Notes: generated from the letters alone by a model not told the origin. DNA of 64,000 nt from an uncultured Pseudomonadota bacterium (GCA_902788365.1 CADAJN010000006.1:62001-126000), one strand, 5' to 3'. Shown: positions 35,754-44,596, numbered from the stretch's first letter. Made by a program: numbers and translations.

Positions 35754-37238
35754 TTATACATGCACAATACCGCGTGCCAGTGCAAAGATGGCAAACAATG
35801 CCGCAAAGGCAATCAACAGTGCAATTGCACATTCGCCGTTAGTAAAAGCAGGTGCTTTGCTGTTATGTTGCTTTTTGGCCCAAACATAAACCGGAATACC
35901 GATGGCTACGAAAATGATTGCAAATAACAGATAGTTAAGGCCGGCGGCGTAAATCAGCCACAGAGCATAAAGCGAGCCCATAATGCCGGAAAACCATGCT
36001 TCGGAACGACGAATAATGAAATTTGACGGGTATTCATGATCGGCGCAGATTTTCCATAAATAAGCGCAACTGGACAGATATGCCGGTAAGACCATTACAC
36101 CGGTAATACTGAGCATGCTGTTCCATGCATTGTTTGAAAAATATACAACCAGCATGAAAAGCTGCATTAAAGCACTGGTTATCCAAAGAGAAACAGATGG
36201 CGCTTCGTGCGCATTTTCTTTGGTAAACTCTTTCGGAAAAGTGCCGTTTACGGCTGCCGCTTGCGGAATTTGGGCCGTCACCATGGTCCATGCTAACCAG
36301 CTGGTTAAAACCGAAATCAATAATCCGATATTCATAAACCAAGCACCCCATTTACCGACCAACATTTCCATAATGCCGGCGGTTGACGGATTTTGCACAT
36401 TTGCCAGCTGTTCTTGTGTCATGACACCATAAGGTAATATTGAAAGCAACACATAAACCGCCAAACAACCGATAAATCCCAAAAATGTGGCATAACCGAC
36501 TGTTTGCGGTGATTTTGCGTGTTTAGACATTACCACGGCGCCTTCAATACCGATAAACGACCACAAGGTGACAAGCATGGTGCTTTTGATTTGCGTCGGG
36601 ATATTACCTAAATTCATGGTTGATTTTTCGCCCCAGAAATCAAATTCAAATTCTTTGAGCTTAAACATAACCATGGTTACGATAATAAATAAAATCAGCG
36701 GCACGATTTTCATCACCGTTCCGATTAAGTTAATGATGGTTGCCTGTTTTACACCACGCAGCACCAAAAAGTTAAAGCCCCAAATCAGGATTGAGCCGCC
36801 GATAATTGCCCAGATGGTATTGCCACCGTCAAAATAAGGCGGAAAAAAGTAATTTAGTGAATCCATGGTAATAACCGCGTAGCCGACATTGCCGCAAATT
36901 TGGCATAACCAATAAGACCAGCCGATAATAAATCCCACAAACGGTCCGAAACCTGCGCGGCTATACATGTAAATACCGGTGGTTAAATCCGGTCGTGCGG
37001 CCGATAAAATGCGGAAGGTATTGGCAATAAAATAAACACCGATACCGGTGATGAGCCATGCCAATAAAACAGCACCGACTGAAGCGCCTTGGGCCATGTT
37101 TTGCGGCAAACTGTATATACCGCCGCCAATCATTGAGCTGACAACAATACCGGCCAAAGCCCAAACGCCTAATCCGTCGGCCGGTGCAACTTCTTTATTA
37201 CCTGTTACCGGATTTATATATTTTTTTTGTTGAGCCAT
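35754..37238 (-). CDS. aaxC: Arginine/agmatine antiporter (AaxC-like, APC superfamily)
   Basis: A 494-residue inner-membrane protein with about 12 helices. GIVVSSMIGGGIYSLPQN (about residue 32) is the APC substrate-binding helix-1 motif. Segments such as TFRILSAARPDLTTGIY and NVGYAVITMDSLNYFFPPYF match my memory of chlamydial AaxC closely. Its partner aaxB lies 66 bp upstream, so it should exchange external arginine for cytosolic agmatine. Ribosome site aaagga. A GGCGG/CCGCC hairpin (37266-37290) between the two genes may tune their relative expression. A role in acid tolerance or host arginine depletion is inference. Confidence 0.85.
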   Translation of the reverse strand: MAQQKKYINPVTGNKEVAPADGLGVWALAGIVVSSMIGGGIYSLPQNMAQGASVGAVLLAWLITGIGVYFIANTFRILSAARPDLTTGIYMYSRAGFGPFVGFIIGWSYWLCQICGNVGYAVITMDSLNYFFPPYFDGGNTIWAIIGGSILIWGFNFLVLRGVKQATIINLIGTVMKIVPLILFIIVTMVMFKLKEFEFDFWGEKSTMNLGNIPTQIKSTMLVTLWSFIGIEGAVVMSKHAKSPQTVGYATFLGFIGCLAVYVLLSILPYGVMTQEQLANVQNPSTAGIMEMLVGKWGAWFMNIGLLISVLTSWLAWTMVTAQIPQAAAVNGTFPKEFTKENAHEAPSVSLWITSALMQLFMLVVYFSNNAWNSMLSITGVMVLPAYLSSCAYLWKICADHEYPSNFIIRRSEAWFSGIMGSLYALWLIYAAGLNYLLFAIIFVAIGIPVYVWAKKQHNSKAPAFTNGECAIALLIAFAALFAIFALARGIVHV

Positions 37239-37265
37239 GAATTTTTCCTTTCAGATAAAAATATG

Positions 37266-37290
37266 GGCGGCAGAATAAAAAATTTCCGCC
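37266..37290 (-). promoter_or_regulatory. Intercistronic hairpin between aaxB and aaxC
   Basis: On the minus strand GGCGG (37290-37286) pairs with CCGCC (37270-37266), with an A/T-rich loop of 15 nt. It may stabilise the aaxB mRNA or act as a partial terminator. Confidence 0.4.
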
Positions 37291-37304
37291 GCTTGGTTTT
37301 ATAT

Positions 37305-37889
37305 TTAATCAATATGCGCCGGTTCGGCAGTTTCAAAATTCAGAAAGCCAAGACAAGTCAGGCAATAACCAAATTGTTGTTTAATATTGATATAATTATG
37401 GAACAGTTGAAATTCACTGTGTTTTTCCACACCGCGAATTTCCAGTTCGTGTTTTAATGAACGGTTAAGCCACATTTCGGCATGACCTTGGGCAATTTCA
37501 TCGTTAATATGGGTATCAAAATATTCCACATATTCAGCTGCCCAACCGCCAATCAATTCGCCGTTTTTGTCTTTGCCCCAACAAATTCCCACACCGGTTG
37601 CAATGGCCTTATGGTCATCGCGGTTGGCGCCGTTGCCGGCCATAATAACTTCTAAAACCGCACCGTGTTTAAATTGGTTAACCACTTTATCTACCGGAAC
37701 AATATGTCCGTAAACTTCTTTCGGTAAAACCGAAGTATATGGCACAACGTTGAAGTTTTCTATTTTTGCCTGCATAAGAGCAGAGTCGTAACAAAATGTC
37801 TCAAACGGTTGTGGCGGAATGCCTTCATTGGCTTCGCCGGCGCCTTTGGTTATAAATGCTAATGTCGGATAGCGAACACCGTATGTCAT
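37305..37889 (-). CDS. aaxB: Pyruvoyl-dependent arginine decarboxylase (AaxB-like)
   Basis: A 194-residue cytosolic enzyme converting arginine to agmatine and CO2. The self-cleavage site is the Thr-Ser pair in PYTSVLPKE (about residue 52), where the serine becomes the pyruvoyl cofactor. Blocks such as [41 protein letters not shown] and HNYINIKQ agree with what I recall of chlamydial AaxB, far more than with archaeal PdaD. The start has a perfect aaggaga site. First gene of the aaxBC operon; the porin AaxA of Chlamydia has no counterpart nearby. Confidence 0.9.
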   Translation of the reverse strand: MTYGVRYPTLAFITKGAGEANEGIPPQPFETFCYDSALMQAKIENFNVVPYTSVLPKEVYGHIVPVDKVVNQFKHGAVLEVIMAGNGANRDDHKAIATGVGICWGKDKNGELIGGWAAEYVEYFDTHINDEIAQGHAEMWLNRSLKHELEIRGVEKHSEFQLFHNYINIKQQFGYCLTCLGFLNFETAEPAHID

Positions 37890-38027
37890 TATTTTTCTCC
37901 TTTTTTAATGTTGATTGTTCAATGCTTAAATATATACCGGATATGAATTTTAAATAAAACTTTGGGCGATAAAATGCGTATATTCGGACCTAAATAAAAA
38001 AATATTGGATAATTTTTGCGAATAGGC

Positions 38028-38055
38028 TTGATTATTTTATTTGCAGGTGTATAAT
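38028..38055 (+). promoter_or_regulatory. Promoter of greA
   Basis: TTGATT (38028-38033), 16-bp spacer, consensus TATAAT (38050-38055). The leader would be about 85 nt. Confidence 0.6.
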
Positions 38056-38147
38056 GAAAACATCAAAACATAATGGTCGGGCTGTGAAATAGTGATATTT
38101 CGCAGTCTGCTTTTTCTAGTTTTTAAAAATAGAAACAGGAGGAAAAA

Positions 38148-38621
38148 ATGGATAAGTTTCCGCTGACAAAAGTCGGATATATGTTATTGGAACAAGAATT
38201 AAGAAATCGCAAAGGGGTGGAGCGTCCGAATATTATTGCCGAGATTGCCGAGGCCCGAGCCAAAGGCGATTTATCAGAGAATGCAGAATATTCTGCGGCC
38301 AAAGAAAAGCAAAGCTTTAATGAGGGACGGATTCAGGAACTGGAAGCGGTAATCAGCCGTGCGCAGGTAATTGATCCGACAACCATGAGCGGCGATATTG
38401 TGCGTTTCGGAGCAACGGTTTTGCTGGCAAATACAGATACCGATGAAGAAAGCGAGTATCAAATTGTCGGCGATTATGAGGCTGATATTGAAAAACACAA
38501 AATTTCACTTTCTTCGCCGTTGGCGCGTGCCCTTATAGGCAAAGAAATCGGTGATGTGGCCGAATATTTGGCACCATCCGGTAAAAAATCGTATGAAATA
38601 TTAGAAGTTAAATGGCTGTAG
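38148..38621 (+). CDS. greA: Transcription elongation factor GreA
   Basis: A 157-residue factor that rescues backtracked RNA polymerase by stimulating transcript cleavage. The N-terminal coiled coil carries the acidic tip region [20 protein letters not shown] (residues about 36-55), a Gre signature, and the C-terminal FKBP-like domain ends with [16 protein letters not shown]. Standard length. Strong aggagg site. Transcribed alone: its own promoter is upstream and a terminator at 38646-38671 follows. Confidence 0.97.
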   Translation: MDKFPLTKVGYMLLEQELRNRKGVERPNIIAEIAEARAKGDLSENAEYSAAKEKQSFNEGRIQELEAVISRAQVIDPTTMSGDIVRFGATVLLANTDTDEESEYQIVGDYEADIEKHKISLSSPLARALIGKEIGDVAEYLAPSGKKSYEILEVKWL

Positions 38622-38645
38622 TTCATATTGATTTTGCTGATTATT

Positions 38646-38671
38646 AAAACGCCCCTTTGCGGGTGTTTTTT
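38646..38671 (+). terminator. Rho-independent terminator of greA
   Basis: AAAACGCCC pairs with GGGTGTTTT around the loop CTTTGC (one G-T pair), ending in a T run. Confidence 0.75.
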
Positions 38672-38710
38672 ATATGGCGACAAATTAAGGGTATTTTTAC
38701 CTTACGCGGT

Positions 38711-38716
38711 TATAAT
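38711..38716 (+). promoter_or_regulatory. -10 element for the AlbA_2/rnhA pair
   Basis: Perfect TATAAT preceded by GCGGT, the same context as the -10 boxes at 3180 and 6818. No good -35 is visible at 17 bp, so an extended -10 may be used. Confidence 0.4.
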
Positions 38717-38746
38717 ATTTCTAAAGTAAAATAACGGAGGCGCCAG

Positions 38747-39814
38747 ATGTCCAGAGCGGAAGATATTTTTCAAAAGCTGATTTATTTCGGTGAAGATGCA
38801 TTAGATGAGTTTATTCGTGATCGGCAATCCGAAGAGTTGTTTATGGATTTTAAACGTGCCGATTCAACCGGTAAACATGGTTGGGCACTGTGTAATGACG
38901 ACAGGCGTAATCTGGCAAAATGTATTTCCGGTTTCGGTAATTCTGAAGGCGGGGTGATTATTTGGGGTGTGGAATGCTCGCGTGATATGGATTTTGGTGA
39001 TGTGGCACAGGCTAAAATTAAGGTGGAGAATGTGCATCGTTTTTTAAGCTGGGTGGAAAGTGCGATTTCAGGCTGCACTATTCCAAGCCATAATAAAGTG
39101 CGTAACCATATTATCAGCTGTGATAAGGACGGTAACGGCTATTTGGCAACTTATATTCCGCGTTCGGAAATAGCCCCGCTTATGACAACCATCGGCAGTC
39201 ATATTTATATTCGCTCAGGTTCAAACAATGTGCCGGCACCTTATGCGGTAATTGCCGGAATGTTTGGTCGGCGACCGCAACCGAATGTGGCAATTAAAAT
39301 TGAACACAAAAAGTTAGAAATTCAAGAGGCGGCTGATGAAGATGTGTTATATCCGAAGACGATTGATACGCCACCGCAAAAATATGTGAAAATTTCATTT
39401 GATGTGATTTGTGAAAATGACAGTAATGTGATTGCACGGGAGTTGTATTTGACGTGTGCGACAGAAAGCAGCGGCGGCGAATATAATCGTGTGCGTTGGA
39501 CAGACTACAATCAAATGCTTGGGTTTCAAGGTATGGAAGGGCATTTGAATTTGATTAGCAAACCGGAGCTTAGGTTGCCACCGCGCGGTGTGCTGAAATT
39601 TACGCGTATGGAAATCGTGCTTTCAGAATTTATTGATGCAGACTTATTGATAAACGGTGTGATCGGAGCCGAAGATGCTATGCCGAAATCTTTTAGAATT
39701 GAAGGTTCTAAAAATGCGTTGCGCTCTTATGTGGCAAAGGTTTTACGGGCAACCGACAGTGAAGATTTATTGCTTAACGAGTTTTTCGTTGAATTTATGC
39801 GGGAAGTGGAATAA
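38747..39814 (+). CDS. AlbA_2 (Schlafen-type) putative nucleic-acid-binding protein
   Basis: A 355-residue cytosolic protein. Residues about 25-165 match the AlbA_2 domain: [10 protein letters not shown], then [21 protein letters not shown], and later HIYIRSGSN. The C-terminal 190 residues are beta-rich and not recognised. AlbA_2 proteins are often annotated as ATP-dependent regulators or defence-related factors, but the function here is unknown. The ribosome site aacggagg is good. The stop overlaps the rnhA start by one base (taATG), so the two genes are coupled. Confidence 0.75.
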   Translation: MSRAEDIFQKLIYFGEDALDEFIRDRQSEELFMDFKRADSTGKHGWALCNDDRRNLAKCISGFGNSEGGVIIWGVECSRDMDFGDVAQAKIKVENVHRFLSWVESAISGCTIPSHNKVRNHIISCDKDGNGYLATYIPRSEIAPLMTTIGSHIYIRSGSNNVPAPYAVIAGMFGRRPQPNVAIKIEHKKLEIQEAADEDVLYPKTIDTPPQKYVKISFDVICENDSNVIARELYLTCATESSGGEYNRVRWTDYNQMLGFQGMEGHLNLISKPELRLPPRGVLKFTRMEIVLSEFIDADLLINGVIGAEDAMPKSFRIEGSKNALRSYVAKVLRATDSEDLLLNEFFVEFMREVE

Positions 39815-40260
39815 TGGCAGCGCGAGTGGAAATTTTTACCGACGGTGCCTGCTCGGGAAATCCGGGAGCAGGGGGGTGGGGCGCAATTTTGCGCTATAAA
39901 GATGTGGAAAAAGAGTTAAGCGGTGGCGAAGCGCAAACCACCAATAATCGCATGGAACTGATGGCGGTTATTGAGGCTTTGAGTGCATTGAAACGACCTT
40001 GCAATATTTCTCTTTATACCGACAGTAAATATGTAATGAGCGGTGTAACCGAATGGCTGGCTAATTGGAAACAAAACGGCTGGCGCACGGCAAACAAAAA
40101 ACAGACGGTCAAAAATATTGATTTATGGCAGCGATTAGATGAACTGACCGGACAACACGAAATTCGCTGGATTTGGGTAAAAGGACATAACGGACATACC
40201 GAAAACGAACGTTGTGATGCTTTGGCGCGTGCGGAAGTGGCAAAAATTAAGGAAAATTAA
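39814..40260 (+). CDS. rnhA: Ribonuclease HI
   Basis: A 148-residue enzyme that degrades RNA in RNA-DNA hybrids. Catalytic acids lie in [12 protein letters not shown] (Asp near 8), [11 protein letters not shown] (Glu near 47), LYTDSKYV (Asp near 69) and the final ERCDALA (Asp near 134), with the loop histidine in KGHNGHTEN. Complete and of standard length. Translationally coupled to the AlbA_2 gene. Confidence 0.97.
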   Translation: MAARVEIFTDGACSGNPGAGGWGAILRYKDVEKELSGGEAQTTNNRMELMAVIEALSALKRPCNISLYTDSKYVMSGVTEWLANWKQNGWRTANKKQTVKNIDLWQRLDELTGQHEIRWIWVKGHNGHTENERCDALARAEVAKIKEN

Positions 40261-40282
40261 GTCTTTTAATAATACAGATTAT

Positions 40283-40306
40283 CAGTGTTTACACTGAGGG
40301 TTTTTG
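40283..40306 (+). terminator. Weak terminator after rnhA
   Basis: CAGTG-TTTA-CACTG hairpin (40283-40296), then aggg and a T run (40301-40305). The stem is short, so confidence is limited. Confidence 0.4.
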
Positions 40307-40308
40307 TG

Positions 40309-40336
40309 TTGACTTGATTTTTTAATATGATATAAA
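40309..40336 (+). promoter_or_regulatory. Promoter of the rml operon
   Basis: TTGACT (40309-40314), 16-bp spacer, TATAAA (40331-40336). It agrees at 23 of 28 positions with the promoter at 61172-61199 that starts the second glycan unit, including the spacer core TTTTTAATATG. Confidence 0.65.
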
Positions 40337-40358
40337 TTTAAAGCAGATTAGAGATGCT

Positions 40359-40415
40359 ATGTTCAAAGCCAGAATCTGCAAAATTCCGGTTTATTACAGA
40401 GAGGAAGCAATATGA
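40359..40415 (+). CDS. 18-residue leader peptide or gene remnant overlapping rmlA
   Basis: The ORF MFKARICKIPVYYREEAI ends in TGA that overlaps the rmlA start (ATGA). It strongly resembles the last residues of the RgpF-like protein at 45318-46163, which ends IIKICKIPVYHRKEIL just before the next gene; the DNA is also similar (tgcaaaattcc.gtttat). It is therefore probably the surviving 3' tail of a lost glycan gene, now lying at the 5' end of the rml transcript. Its own ribosome site is weak, so translation is uncertain. Confidence 0.5.
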   Translation: MFKARICKIPVYYREEAI

Positions 40416-41296
40416 AGGGAATATTACTTGCCGGCGGGAGCGGAAGCCGGCTATATCCGCTGACAAAAACCACGTCAAAACAGCTTTTGCCGGTGTATGA
40501 TAAGCCGATGATTTATTATCCGCTTTCAACATTGATGTTGTTTGGCATTAAAGATATTTTGATTATTTCTACGCCGCAAGATACGCCGAATATTGAAAAA
40601 TTATTCGGCAACGGGCACCTGTTGGGGCTAAATATTCATTATGCCATTCAAAACGAGCCGAAAGGTATTGCTCAGGCCTTTACAATTGGGGCTGATTTTA
40701 TCGGTAATGATGATGTATGTTTGATTTTGGGCGATAATATTTTTTATATGGGGCAACAATTTCATACATTTAAGGAAGAAGTGGCCGCCAATCAGGGTAA
40801 ATGTGCCACAATTTTTGCACATCACGTTTCAGATCCGGAGCGTTTTGGGGTGGTGGAGTTTGATAAGGACAATCATGTTCTCTCTATTGAAGAAAAACCC
40901 AAACAACCGAAATCCAATTATGCCTCGGTGGGGTTATATTTTTATCCGGCAGATGTGGTGGAAAAAGCTCGCAATTTGAAACCATCAGCGCGTGGTGAGT
41001 TGGAAATAACCGATTTAAACAATCTGTATTTGCAAGAAAAGCGGCTTAATGTGGTGGTTATGCAACGCGGAAATGCTTGGCTTGATGCCGGCACACCGGA
41101 CAGTTTGATGGATGCCGGACAATTTGTGCAGATTATTGAAAAGCGACAGGGCTTAAAAATTGCCTGTATTGAAGAAATCGCCTATCGGCGCGGTTTTATT
41201 AACGAAAATCAGCTTTTGGAACATATCGCTTCATTAAAAGACTGCAATTATAAGAAATATTTGCAAAAAGTATATGAGGAAAGACATGAGCTTTAA
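40412..41296 (+). CDS. rmlA: Glucose-1-phosphate thymidylyltransferase
   Basis: First step of dTDP-L-rhamnose synthesis: glucose 1-phosphate plus dTTP to dTDP-glucose. The 294-residue protein begins with GILLAGGSGSRLYPLTK, the nucleotide-binding loop, and contains KQLLPVYDKPMIYYPL, LILGDNIFYM, EKPKQPKSNYASVGLYFY and GNAWLDAGTPDSL, all diagnostic of RmlA. The start has a gagagg site. It leads the rmlACDB operon, with the four genes overlapping in sequence. Confidence 0.97.
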   Translation: MKGILLAGGSGSRLYPLTKTTSKQLLPVYDKPMIYYPLSTLMLFGIKDILIISTPQDTPNIEKLFGNGHLLGLNIHYAIQNEPKGIAQAFTIGADFIGNDDVCLILGDNIFYMGQQFHTFKEEVAANQGKCATIFAHHVSDPERFGVVEFDKDNHVLSIEEKPKQPKSNYASVGLYFYPADVVEKARNLKPSARGELEITDLNNLYLQEKRLNVVVMQRGNAWLDAGTPDSLMDAGQFVQIIEKRQGLKIACIEEIAYRRGFINENQLLEHIASLKDCNYKKYLQKVYEERHEL

Positions 41297-41840
41297 TTTT
41301 ATCAAAACCGCAATAGATGGCGTTTATATTGTTGAGCCGCGGATTTTTGCAGATGCGCGCGGATACTTTTTTGAAAGCTATAATGAAGCGGAATTTATCA
41401 AAAACGGAATCACTAATCGCTTTATTCAAGATAATCAATCTAAGTCTAGCTATGGCGTAATCCGCGGATTACATTGCCAGCTCGGTGAACATTCTCAGGC
41501 CAAATTGGTGCGTGTTTTGCAAGGAAAAGTTCTTGATGTGGCGGTTGATATACGTAAAGGCTCACCGACATTCGGTAAGCATGTAGCGGTTGAGCTGTCT
41601 GCGGAAAATCAGCGTCAGTTGTTTATTCCACGCCATTTTTTGCATGGATTTTCGGTCTTAAGCGAAACGGCAGTGTTTGCCTATAAATGCGATAATTTTT
41701 ACTGTAAAGAGTCTGAATTCGGCATTCGTTATGATGACCCTGAAATCGGCATTGATTGGAAAGTTCCGGCAGACAAGATTTTGACTTCGGAAAAAGACAG
41801 AATTGCAAAAGGATTAAAAGATGTTCCTGATAACGGGTAG
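41286..41840 (+). CDS. rmlC: dTDP-4-dehydrorhamnose 3,5-epimerase
   Basis: A 184-residue cupin epimerase of the dTDP-rhamnose pathway. Diagnostic: FIQDNQSKSSYGVIRGLHCQ (near residue 45) with the catalytic histidine, KVLDVAVDIRKGSPTFGKH, and the late RHFLHGFSVLSE. The start at 41286 follows gaggaa and lies within the last codons of rmlA (11-bp overlap); a start four codons earlier is less likely. Confidence 0.96.
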   Translation: MSFNFIKTAIDGVYIVEPRIFADARGYFFESYNEAEFIKNGITNRFIQDNQSKSSYGVIRGLHCQLGEHSQAKLVRVLQGKVLDVAVDIRKGSPTFGKHVAVELSAENQRQLFIPRHFLHGFSVLSETAVFAYKCDNFYCKESEFGIRYDDPEIGIDWKVPADKILTSEKDRIAKGLKDVPDNG

Positions 41841-42642
41841 TAACGGACAATTAGGCACAGAATTAGCCAAGCTCTTGCCACAAGCAATTTTGACTGATGT
41901 TGCAGATTTGGATATTACCGATGAAACGGCGGTCAAAGCGTATGTTAAAGCGCATAACGTTGATACAATTATCAATTGTGCGGCTTATACGGCGGTTGAT
42001 AAGGCCGAAGATGATGAAGATTTGGCGGCCAAAATCAATATTGACGGTCCGCGTAATTTAGCTAAATCAGGTGCTAAAGTGATTCACATCTCAACCGATT
42101 ATGTATTTGACGGTTTGGGGCACAAGCCGTATCAGCCGGAAGATGAGGCAAGGCCGGTTTCGGTTTACGGACGCACCAAACTTGCCGGCGAACAGGAAGT
42201 TTTGAAATATGCCGAACAGGCAATAATTATCCGCACGGCATGGCTCTATTCGCCGTACGGCAATAATTTTGTAAAGACCATGCGTCGTTTGGGTGCGGAA
42301 AGAGAAAGCTTAAATGTAGTGGCAGACCAGATTGGTACACCGACGTATGCGGCTGATTTAGCCACTGCAATTGTGCGAATTTTGCCGCAAATGAACGCCG
42401 AAAATAAGGGAGTTTATCACTTTACCAACGAAGGTGTCTGTTCGTGGTATGATTTTGCCCGCAAGATTATGGAATTATCAGGGTTGAATTGCAAAGTTAA
42501 TCCGATACCGAGCTCGGCTTATCCGACTAAGGCAAAGCGGCCGTTTTACAGCGTTTTGGATAAGAGCAAAATCAAGCAAACATTTAATATTGAAATCAAA
42601 CATTGGGAAGAGGGATTGAAACAATGTCTAAAACAATTATGA
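41821..42642 (+). CDS. rmlD: dTDP-4-dehydrorhamnose reductase
   Basis: Last step to dTDP-L-rhamnose, NAD(P)H-dependent. The 273-residue SDR protein starts with the Rossmann motif ITGSNGQLGTEL, has STDYVFDG (near residue 98) and YGRTKLAGE with the catalytic YxxxK. Overlaps rmlC by 20 bp and rmlB by 19 bp. Confidence 0.96.
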   Translation: MFLITGSNGQLGTELAKLLPQAILTDVADLDITDETAVKAYVKAHNVDTIINCAAYTAVDKAEDDEDLAAKINIDGPRNLAKSGAKVIHISTDYVFDGLGHKPYQPEDEARPVSVYGRTKLAGEQEVLKYAEQAIIIRTAWLYSPYGNNFVKTMRRLGAERESLNVVADQIGTPTYAADLATAIVRILPQMNAENKGVYHFTNEGVCSWYDFARKIMELSGLNCKVNPIPSSAYPTKAKRPFYSVLDKSKIKQTFNIEIKHWEEGLKQCLKQL

Positions 42643-43640
42643 TTACCGGTGGTGCCGGATTTATCGGTTCTAATTTTGTGCCTTATTTCTGCGAAAAATA
42701 TCCGGATTATCATATCATCAACGTTGATAAACTGACTTATGCCGGCAATTTGGATAATTTGCGCGAATGCGAAAATATGAGCAACTATGTTTTTGAACAA
42801 GCCGATATTTGTGATGCAGAAAAAATGGAGGAATTGTTTGCAAAATATGACGTGCGCGGGGTAATTCACTTTGCTGCCGAAAGCCACGTGGATAATTCCA
42901 TTAAAGGGCCGCGAGCATTTATCAATACCAACATTGTCGGCACATTTAATTTGCTTGAAGCGGCGCGCAAACACTGGATGGATGCGCCGAATAAGGTAAA
43001 ATCCGGCTATGAGGATTGCCGTTTTCATCATATTTCTACAGATGAAGTTTATGGAGCGCTCGGAGCAGAAGGATTTTTCCACGAGACCACACCGTATGCG
43101 CCAAACTCGCCGTATTCGGCCAGCAAAGCCAGTTCGGATTTTTTGGTGCGTGCCTATCATCACACTTTCGGGATGAATGTTACTACTTCTAATTGTTCAA
43201 ACAACTACGGGCCGAAGCAACATCATGAAAAGCTGATTCCGCACATTATAGAAAAAGCACTAAACGAAGAACCGTTGCCGATTTACGGGCAAGGGTTGAA
43301 TGTGCGCGACTGGTTGTATGTGTTAGATCACTGCAAGGCAATTGATTTAATTTTCCATACCGGAAAAGCCGGCGAAACCTATAATGTGGGCGGATTTAAC
43401 GAACGCAATAATATTGAAATCGTTAAAACAATTTGCGCATTGCTTGATGAACGTCGGCCGCGCAAAAACGGTGCAAAATATGCTGAATTAATAACCTTTG
43501 TGCAAGATCGTGCCGGTCATGATTTTCGCTATGCCATTGATTCAAGTAAGCTGACCAACGAACTCGGTTGGCACGCCGACGAAAACTTTGATACAGGTAT
43601 TGTGAAAACTGTGGATTGGTATTTAGAGAATATGAAATAA
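42624..43640 (+). CDS. rmlB: dTDP-glucose 4,6-dehydratase
   Basis: Second step of the pathway, an SDR dehydratase of 338 residues. Rossmann motif ITGGAGFIGSNF, FAAESHVDNSI, STDEVYG (catalytic Thr-Asp-Glu), and YSASKASSD with YxxxK. Start at 42624 after gaggga; the frame from 42603 is longer by seven residues but lacks a ribosome site. It is the last intact gene of the rml operon; a glycosyltransferase remnant follows 11 bp downstream. Confidence 0.97.
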   Translation: MSKTIMITGGAGFIGSNFVPYFCEKYPDYHIINVDKLTYAGNLDNLRECENMSNYVFEQADICDAEKMEELFAKYDVRGVIHFAAESHVDNSIKGPRAFINTNIVGTFNLLEAARKHWMDAPNKVKSGYEDCRFHHISTDEVYGALGAEGFFHETTPYAPNSPYSASKASSDFLVRAYHHTFGMNVTTSNCSNNYGPKQHHEKLIPHIIEKALNEEPLPIYGQGLNVRDWLYVLDHCKAIDLIFHTGKAGETYNVGGFNERNNIEIVKTICALLDERRPRKNGAKYAELITFVQDRAGHDFRYAIDSSKLTNELGWHADENFDTGIVKTVDWYLENMK

Positions 43641-43651
43641 AAGGGGAGTGT

Positions 43652-43690
43652 ATGGCCAAAATTAGCATGATTATATCTGCTGTAATATGA
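43652..43690 (+). pseudogene. 5' remnant of a family-2 glycosyltransferase gene
   Basis: After rmlB an intact ribosome site (aggggagtgt) precedes ATG and the codons MAKISMIISAVI, then TGA. The first residues match the usual GT2 beginning, M.KIS.IIP, so this is probably the head of a deleted glycosyltransferase gene. The following 80 bp are AT-rich and non-coding up to two terminators. Confidence 0.5.
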
Positions 43691-43776
43691 AAAATATATT
43701 TTTTTAGCCAAAATAAACAACATATTAAAGTTACTTTTTTTGTTTACTTCTTCCGTCTCCTAAAAGTAAAAAAAAG

Positions 43777-43799
43777 ACGGGGTTTATCCCTGTTTTTTT
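43777..43799 (+). terminator. Rho-independent terminator 1 after rmlB
   Basis: ACGGGG-TTTAT-CCCTGT stem with one G-T pair, followed by seven T. Confidence 0.7.
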
Positions 43800-43808
43800 G
43801 TAATAAGA

Positions 43809-43833
43809 AAACCCCGCATTAGACGCGGGGTTT
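43809..43833 (+). terminator. Rho-independent terminator 2 after rmlB
   Basis: Perfect 9-bp stem AAACCCCGC and GCGGGGTTT with loop ATTAGAC. Together with the first terminator it should isolate the rml transcript from the invertase gene. Confidence 0.8.
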
Positions 43834-43934
43834 AGTGTAGTTTTTAGAGGTTTAAGGAAGACCAAGAAGCCGACAGCGAAGAACCAGTTGTTTTACGCGC
43901 GGGTCTCTTTTTTTTATGTAGAAAGGAATAACAG

Positions 43935-44531
43935 ATGATATATGCATATGTGCGTGTTTCAACCGATAAACAAACGCTTGAAAATCAAGAATTTGAAATA
44001 AAAAATTTTTGCGCAAGAGAAAAAATAAGCATTGATAAATGGGAGATGGAAACTATCAGTGGTACTAAGAGTTTTGAAAAGCGCAAGCTAGGTAAATTGT
44101 TAAAACGTCTGCGCAGAGGCGATATAATGATATGTTCGGAGATTTCACGGCTTGGTCGCAATTTATTGCAGATTATGACGATTTTGAATATATGTCTCAA
44201 CAAAGAAGTTCAGGTTTGGACAATTAAGGATAACTATCGGTTAGGGGCGGATATTCAGAGCAAAGTTTTAGCATTTGCATTTGGCTTAGCGGCAGAAATT
44301 GAAAGAAATCTTATATCCCAGCGCACTAAAGAGGCATTGGCAAGAATTAAGGCATCTGGTCGCAAATTGGGGCGGGATTTTGGCTGCAAAAATAGACAAC
44401 ACATTTTAGATGGCAAAGAAAAGGAAATTATGCGTTTAATTGAGAAAGGAGTATCTAAAACTCAAATTGCCAAAATTATGGGAATTAGTACACGAACAAT
44501 CTATAATTATTTACATTCTATTGTTCGTTAG
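43935..44531 (+). CDS. Serine recombinase (DNA invertase/resolvase family)
   Basis: A 198-residue site-specific recombinase. The catalytic serine is in YAYVRVSTDKQ (Ser9), and the active-site arginines are in SEISRLGRNLLQ (about residues 68-79). The long E helix (about 115-140) is followed by a Hin-like HTH, SKTQIAKIMGISTRTIYNYL, at the C-terminus. Length and layout match small invertases of the Hin/Pin/Mpi type. Ribosome site gaaagga. The stop codon lies inside one arm of a perfect 19-bp inverted repeat, a plausible substrate. It sits between the rml and heptose parts of the glycan locus. Confidence 0.92.
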   Translation: MIYAYVRVSTDKQTLENQEFEIKNFCAREKISIDKWEMETISGTKSFEKRKLGKLLKRLRRGDIMICSEISRLGRNLLQIMTILNICLNKEVQVWTIKDNYRLGADIQSKVLAFAFGLAAEIERNLISQRTKEALARIKASGRKLGRDFGCKNRQHILDGKEKEIMRLIEKGVSKTQIAKIMGISTRTIYNYLHSIVR

Positions 44532-44537
44532 ATTTTC
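44519..44537 (+). repeat. Left arm of a perfect 19-bp inverted repeat (candidate recombination site)
   Basis: TATTGTTCGTTAGATTTTC spans the stop codon of the invertase gene. Its exact reverse complement lies at 44597-44615, leaving a 59-bp spacer (44538-44596). Confidence 0.85.
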
Positions 44538-44596
44538 AAATATTTGTGCATAACTACTAACTTTAGTAGCTTGACCAGATAAATCTTCTATAACGA

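Noticed and set aside
43856..43920. agacc ... ggtct followed by a T run before the invertase gene as a terminator
   Set aside because: The loop of more than 40 nt makes a stable 5-bp stem unlikely; the two terminators just upstream already end the rml transcript.
44538..44596. A clear promoter within the 59-bp invertible spacer
   Set aside because: The best matches (TTGACC with TATAAC 12 bp away; TAGCTT with TATAAC 16 bp away; a weak reverse pair) are too poor or wrongly spaced to call.
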